DNA of 11,619 nucleotides from positions 1 to 11,619 of the forward strand of contig JBELML010000172.1 of NCBI GenBank assembly GCA_042095835.1. Direction: 5' to 3'. The notes under the pieces are model-generated. The model had not been told where the DNA came from and did not search any database. It was given only the letters and a program-made list of their open reading frames with translations. Positions 7,929 to 11,619 of the stretch are shown here, in pieces. Origin of the DNA: DATFKA01 sp042095835 (GTDB taxonomy: Bacteria; Bacteroidota; Bacteroidia; Chitinophagales; Saprospiraceae). How positions within the stretch are numbered: the first letter of the stretch is position 1; each line of letters starts with the position of its first letter. The position numbers and the translations under genes are program-made.

Positions 7929-8324
7929 ATAAGATTAACGTTATAGTCTCAACTGGCTTGGAGCTCTATATTAACCTTATCTATTGTCAGTGTCAATTTT
8001 GTACTCAAAAAAATGAAAATAAGTGTTAATTCTTTCCAATTCGAGGCTTTTTAGTTGATTAGGAATGGGGCATTAATAAAGTATACAAGATTTACGCAGG
8101 TATTTTGCTGTTCAGTGAGGCAAAAAACGCAGGCGATGCAGCGCATCTACGAGGCTTTTTAACGAAACTGGGCGGCAAAAGAACAAGTAAAGATGTTTAA
8201 TTTATTATTGATTCATTCCTTAGTCGCTTAATGTTGACATAGGCTTATACGTTTAAATTAGCGCTCTACTTCCTCACATTCGACTAGTTTTTTATCTTTA
8301 GAAATATTCCAAAATCAACCACCT
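7929..8324. other. Divergent intergenic region between kinase and serine dehydratase genes
   Basis: No gene supported. The left part (7929-8040) is AT-rich without clear signals. The middle holds the repeat-rich segment at 8042-8161. The right part leads to the serine dehydratase; it contains TACGTTTA (8248-8255) and TATCTTTA (8293-8300), each 7/8 to the Bacteroidota -7 box, but neither has a TTG at proper distance, so the promoter is unassigned. No SD motif precedes the ATG at 8325. Confidence 0.5.
8042..8161. repeat. Structured repeat segment with paired direct repeats
   Basis: CGAGGCTTTTTA occurs twice in the same orientation (8042-8053 and 8150-8161, 108 bases apart) and ACGCAGG twice (8094-8100 and 8127-8133). 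Inside lies GATGC-AGC-GCATC (8135-8147), a 5-bp stem, enclosed by an A run (8122-8127) and a T run (8156-8160) that can pair. Such nested structure suggests a dispersed intergenic repeat or a small RNA ending at the T run on the plus strand. No coding potential seen. Confidence 0.45.
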
Positions 8325-9923
8325 ATGAGCTTTCCGAGTATTTTCAATGATGTATTAGGCCCCGTGATGAGAGGTCCTTCTAGTTCGCACTGTGCCGCTT
8401 CGCTTAGAATTGGTCGTATTTGCCGTGATTTAATGGATGGTAAAATCCAAACCGTCATGATCCAGTACGACCCTAATGGCTCGCTAGCAACAACCCATAA
8501 AAGTCAGGGTTCAGATATGGGTTTATTTAGCGGCTTCCTAGGATGGGAAGCTTACGACGAGCGACTGCCCAATTATTTAGAAGGTATTGAGCAAGCAGGT
8601 ATAGACATTGATATTCGTATCGAAGATATCCAAGCGGACCATCCCAATACTTATAAACTTACTCTTTTCAATGATCGCGAAACTCGCGAACTCACTGCGC
8701 TTTCGACAGGCGGCGGCATGATTGAGATCATCGAAATAGATGGAAGTCCAGTAAGTATGGCAGGTGACTTTTTTGAAACCTTGGTCTATGTAGACAATCC
8801 CGAAATCCCAATGGCTTTTCTAAAAGATCATGCCGACTACGATGAAATAATTGTCTCGACGGGCCGCACCACTTTCATTCAAATCAGAAGTCAACAATTT
8901 CTACCTGAAGACACTTTAGCAGCATTGTCCCAACTCAAAGGCGTACAAGGCATCAAGCAACTTCATCCGGTACTTCCTGTGATGTCCAGAAAGGGATTGG
9001 AGGTTCCTTTTCTCACTTGTGCCGATATGCTGCAATACAACCAAGACAAGCAATTAGCCCTCTGGGAATTGGCCCTCGATTACGAAAGTGCCCGAGGAAA
9101 TATCACTAAAGCAGAAGTCTATGAACGTATGCGCGACCTAGTCAACATCATGCATACCTCTATCCAATCAGGTCTGAAAGGAACAAAATATAAAGATCGA
9201 ATACTGGGGCCGCAATCGCTCAATTTCCAAAAAGAACTTGATAAGGGTACCCTTGTACAAGGAGATGTACTCAATCGTATCATACTTTATGTCTCCGCAA
9301 TGATGGAAGTCAAAAGTTCGATGGGTGTGATCGTAGCCGCGCCTACTGCTGGGGCTTGTGGTGCCTTGCCAGGAGCGGTACTTGGTGCGGTATCAGCGAT
9401 GGGTCTTTCGGAAGATCATGCCATAAAATCGATGTTGGCTGCTGGTCTGATCGGGGTATTCATCTGTGAGCATGCTACTTTTGCTGCCGAAGTCGGTGGC
9501 TGTCAGGCAGAATGTGGCTCCGGCTCTGGAATGGCGGCCGCAGCTATTGTAGAGCTCGCTGGCGGAGATTTGCCACAGGCACTGTCGGCCTCATCGATGG
9601 CCCTACAAAACTCTCTAGGTATGATCTGTGATCCTATTGCCAACCGAGTAGAGGCTCCTTGCTTAGGTAGAAACATCATGGCAGCTTCTAATGCCTTGTC
9701 TTGTGCCAATATGGCCTTGGCTGATTATGATGCCCTCATACCTTTAGATCAAGTCATAGATACGATGGATCAGGTTGGTAAAAGCATTGCCCACGAACTG
9801 AGGTGTACTGGTCTGGGTGGGCTCGCCATTTCAGAAGCTTCAAAAGCCATCGAAGCGCGCCTAAATGGTGAAACTGGTGAAGAAAATCTTGCACAAGCAT
9901 CACGTCGTTTTAAAATTTGCTAA
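8325..9923 (+). CDS. sdaA: L-serine ammonia-lyase (iron-sulfur-dependent, single chain)
   Basis: 532 aa cytosolic enzyme converting L-serine to pyruvate and ammonia. An N-terminal beta domain starts with IFNDVLGPVMRGPSSSHCAA (6-25), the family GPSSSH motif near the start, which fixes the chosen ATG. The C-terminal alpha domain has AAPTAGACGALPG (338-350) and CGSGSGMAAAA (397-407). C393, C435 and C446 are spaced 42 and 11 apart, the same as the recalled [4Fe-4S] ligands of the Legionella enzyme (C343, C385, C396). The last residue is Cys532, as in 'tail-in-mouth' enzymes where the C-terminal cysteine fills the open iron site. A Cys follows GPSSSH where Thr is common. The stop lies three bases before the NSS transporter gene, so uptake and breakdown are one operon. 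sdaA is used as the general name for single-chain enzymes. Confidence 0.95.
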   Translation: MSFPSIFNDVLGPVMRGPSSSHCAASLRIGRICRDLMDGKIQTVMIQYDPNGSLATTHKSQGSDMGLFSGFLGWEAYDERLPNYLEGIEQAGIDIDIRIEDIQADHPNTYKLTLFNDRETRELTALSTGGGMIEIIEIDGSPVSMAGDFFETLVYVDNPEIPMAFLKDHADYDEIIVSTGRTTFIQIRSQQFLPEDTLAALSQLKGVQGIKQLHPVLPVMSRKGLEVPFLTCADMLQYNQDKQLALWELALDYESARGNITKAEVYERMRDLVNIMHTSIQSGLKGTKYKDRILGPQSLNFQKELDKGTLVQGDVLNRIILYVSAMMEVKSSMGVIVAAPTAGACGALPGAVLGAVSAMGLSEDHAIKSMLAAGLIGVFICEHATFAAEVGGCQAECGSGSGMAAAAIVELAGGDLPQALSASSMALQNSLGMICDPIANRVEAPCLGRNIMAASNALSCANMALADYDALIPLDQVIDTMDQVGKSIAHELRCTGLGGLAISEASKAIEARLNGETGEENLAQASRRFKIC

Positions 9924-9926
9924 ACC

Positions 9927-11477
9927 ATGAGTAATCCAGGTACAAAACCCGCCTTCAGTAGTCGTTGGAGCATGATGCTAGCGATGTTGGGTATGGCAGT
10001 AGGGACAGGTAATATTTGGCGTTTTCCTAGAATTGCGGCTAAAAATGGTGGCGGTGAGTTTCTAGTTGCCTGGATAGTTTTTCTTTTCCTTTGGTCCATT
10101 CCACTCATCCTTCTAGAATTTGGCTTAGGTCGCAAAACGCGGTCTGGTCCTATCAAGACTTTTATCCAAATGCTTGGGCCTCGTTGGGCCTGGATGGGTG
10201 CCTTTTGTGTGTTTGTGACTGCAGCGATTATGTTTTATTACTCCGTGGTTGCGGGCTGGACCTTAAGGTATACCATTGCTACTATTGGCGGCGAAATACC
10301 CGAGGATGCTCCCGGAGCATTTTGGAATAGCTATACGCAGTCGTTTTGGCCAGTACTGACACACGGGGTCATGATTGCGCTAGCTACTTTGGTTGTTGTC
10401 AAAGGGGTAAAGGGTATCGAAAAGCTCACGAATATTCTGATGCCTTTACTCATCCTCATCATCTTATTATTGACAGGGCGAGCATTGATGCTTCCTGGTG
10501 CAAAGGAGGGATTGAATTATATGTTCACCGTGGACTGGGCTGCTTTGACGAATGCTCAAATCTGGATAGAAGCCTTGGTGCAAAACGCCTGGGATACTGG
10601 TGCGGGCTGGGGTTTGGTCCTGTGCTATGCCGTGTATTTGAGAGAAAAAGAAGATACGGCCCTGAATGCCTTCATCCTACCAGCTACCAATAATTTACTT
10701 TCTCTTCTAGCTGGTATTATGGTCTTTTGTACTGTCTTTTCTATAGTACCTCAGCTCATAGAAAGTGCCCAAACCGATCCTAGTTTACTCCAGGGCTTGG
10801 GTAGTTTGGAACAGCGGGTAGCCGAGGGTGCCACCTACTCTACCGAACTATTGAATGAGACTATTTTCTCTGAAAACAACTCTGGCATCACTTTTATCTG
10901 GATGCCCCAGCTCTTTAAATTGATGGGCTTTGGGCAAGTGTTTATGTTATTGTTCTTTTTTGGACTTTCCCTAGCGGCTTTTTCTAGCTTGGTAGCGATG
11001 ATGGAAGTCGTTGCACGTACTTTCATAGATGCAGGGATGCGGAGAGAGCGGGCTATCCTGCTGATTGGTAGTGCCGGTTTTTTGCTAGGTATCCCATCTG
11101 CTCTGTCTATGAAATTTTTGGACAATCAAGATTGGGTATGGGGCGTAGCCTTGATGGTTGCAGGTCTGTTTTTCGCCCTTTCTATTACGGGGTATGGTAT
11201 TAAAAAATTCCGAGAAGAGCAGTTGAATCATGCTGATTCTAATATCAAAATTGGTAGATGGTGGGATGTGATCATCCGCATTTTAGCACCGCTACAGATG
11301 GCCTTTCTACTGATCTGGTTTCTGTATCAATCTTGGGAGAGTAATCCTCAGGGATGGCTGCTGCCTTTCGACGCTGATAATGTATTCAATGTGGGGACGG
11401 TGCTCTTTCAATTTGTAGTGGTATTAGGATTATTGATTTTGTTTAATAAATGGATTGTGCGGAAATCTACAGATTGA
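9927..11477 (+). CDS. Sodium-dependent transporter, NSS (SLC6/LeuT-type) family
   Basis: 516 aa inner-membrane protein with about 12 hydrophobic segments, close to LeuT (511 aa). TM1 has the family signature AVGTGNIWRFP (24-34) followed by KNGGGEF; A24 and N29 match Na1-site positions of LeuT. TM8, LAAFSSLVAMME (349-360), places S353/S354 at the Na2 ligand positions (T354/S355 in LeuT). The unwound part of TM6 reads NAWDTGAGWG (220-229) rather than the SLSxGxG form of LeuT, so substrate recognition may differ. The family imports amino acids or related solutes with Na+. Only three bases separate it from the serine dehydratase gene, so serine is a reasonable but unproven substrate. The start is fixed by this spacing and by the short polar N-terminus before TM1; no SD site is visible, consistent with translational coupling. 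Confidence 0.92.
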   Translation: MSNPGTKPAFSSRWSMMLAMLGMAVGTGNIWRFPRIAAKNGGGEFLVAWIVFLFLWSIPLILLEFGLGRKTRSGPIKTFIQMLGPRWAWMGAFCVFVTAAIMFYYSVVAGWTLRYTIATIGGEIPEDAPGAFWNSYTQSFWPVLTHGVMIALATLVVVKGVKGIEKLTNILMPLLILIILLLTGRALMLPGAKEGLNYMFTVDWAALTNAQIWIEALVQNAWDTGAGWGLVLCYAVYLREKEDTALNAFILPATNNLLSLLAGIMVFCTVFSIVPQLIESAQTDPSLLQGLGSLEQRVAEGATYSTELLNETIFSENNSGITFIWMPQLFKLMGFGQVFMLLFFFGLSLAAFSSLVAMMEVVARTFIDAGMRRERAILLIGSAGFLLGIPSALSMKFLDNQDWVWGVALMVAGLFFALSITGYGIKKFREEQLNHADSNIKIGRWWDVIIRILAPLQMAFLLIWFLYQSWESNPQGWLLPFDADNVFNVGTVLFQFVVVLGLLILFNKWIVRKSTD

Positions 11478-11496
11478 GACGGTCTCCTGATATATT

Positions 11497-11619
11497 CCGT
11501 ACCTAACGGCACGGGATTTGTTGATCGATCATTTTTGCTACCTGGATATTGTCTCTAGCGGGACCATTCATTTTTTACCCTATTACCGATATATTGTCCC
11601 TAGTGGGGCCATTCATTTT
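11497..11619. repeat. Three stem-loop repeat units, cut by the window edge
   Basis: Unit 1: CCGTACC-TAAC-GGCACGG (11497-11514), one mismatch. Unit 2: GTCTC-TAGC-GGGAC (11551-11564). Unit 3: GTCCC-TAGT-GGGGC (11596-11609). Units 2 and 3 share ATATTG before and CATTCATTTT after the stem and lie 45 bases apart; unit 1 is more diverged but has the same ATATT lead and TA-purine-pyrimidine loop. Differences between units 2 and 3 keep pairing through G-U. More copies may continue past 11619. Unit 1 may also serve as 3' end of the serine operon, 20 bases past the stop, though only a weak T-rich stretch follows. Confidence 0.6.

Overview
The window looks like a chromosomal segment of a member of the Bacteroidota, most plausibly a Saprospiria/Lewinella-like relative. 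The basis is mixed: most start codons lack a recognisable Shine-Dalgarno motif, the one clean promoter box fits the Bacteroidota -7 consensus TAnnTTTG, and a large secreted Asp-box (sortilin-like) protein is encoded. The lineage is inferred, not shown.

Layout, left to right. (1) 1-1440: an AT-rich, leftward two-gene unit, an uncharacterised 144-aa protein followed without a gap by a TIR-domain protein with its candidate catalytic glutamate. The unit is bracketed by a 10-base inverted repeat, by two copies of CCGCTAA, and on its 3' side by a long attC-like imperfect hairpin. It reads as a mobile gene cassette of defence type sitting just behind the next gene. (2) 1441-4563: a leftward secreted protein of about 1040 aa with eleven Asp-box (BNR) repeats. 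(3) 4564-4903: an intergenic stretch with a perfect hairpin in the leader of the Asp-box gene, a degenerate CTTAGTG repeat cluster ending in a palindrome, and a nested-hairpin terminator for the next gene. (4) 4904-6199: a leftward, AT-rich, membrane-anchored protein resembling DUF2927, apparently carrying two copies of the domain. (5) 6200-6932: non-coding DNA with a perfect 8-bp hairpin and a MITE-like element of 11-bp terminal inverted repeats flanked by TAA. (6) 6835-7928: an aminoglycoside-phosphotransferase-fold kinase gene whose stop overlaps (ATGA) the start of a truncated AraC-type regulator remnant. (7) 7929-8324: a divergent intergenic region holding a repeat-rich structured segment. 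(8) 8325-11477: a rightward two-gene operon, iron-sulfur L-serine ammonia-lyase and a sodium-coupled NSS transporter. (9) 11478-11619: a cluster of three short stem-loop repeats running off the window edge.

Functional reading: the serine dehydratase and NSS transporter probably work together, the transporter importing an amino acid (serine is the obvious candidate) and the lyase converting L-serine to pyruvate and ammonia. The lyase has cysteine spacing matching the known cluster ligands and ends in cysteine, as in the 'tail-in-mouth' enzymes. The most promising candidate for an undescribed system is the TIR cassette at the left: a TIR effector with an unknown N-terminal domain, an unknown partner encoded directly upstream, and boundaries typical of an exchangeable unit.
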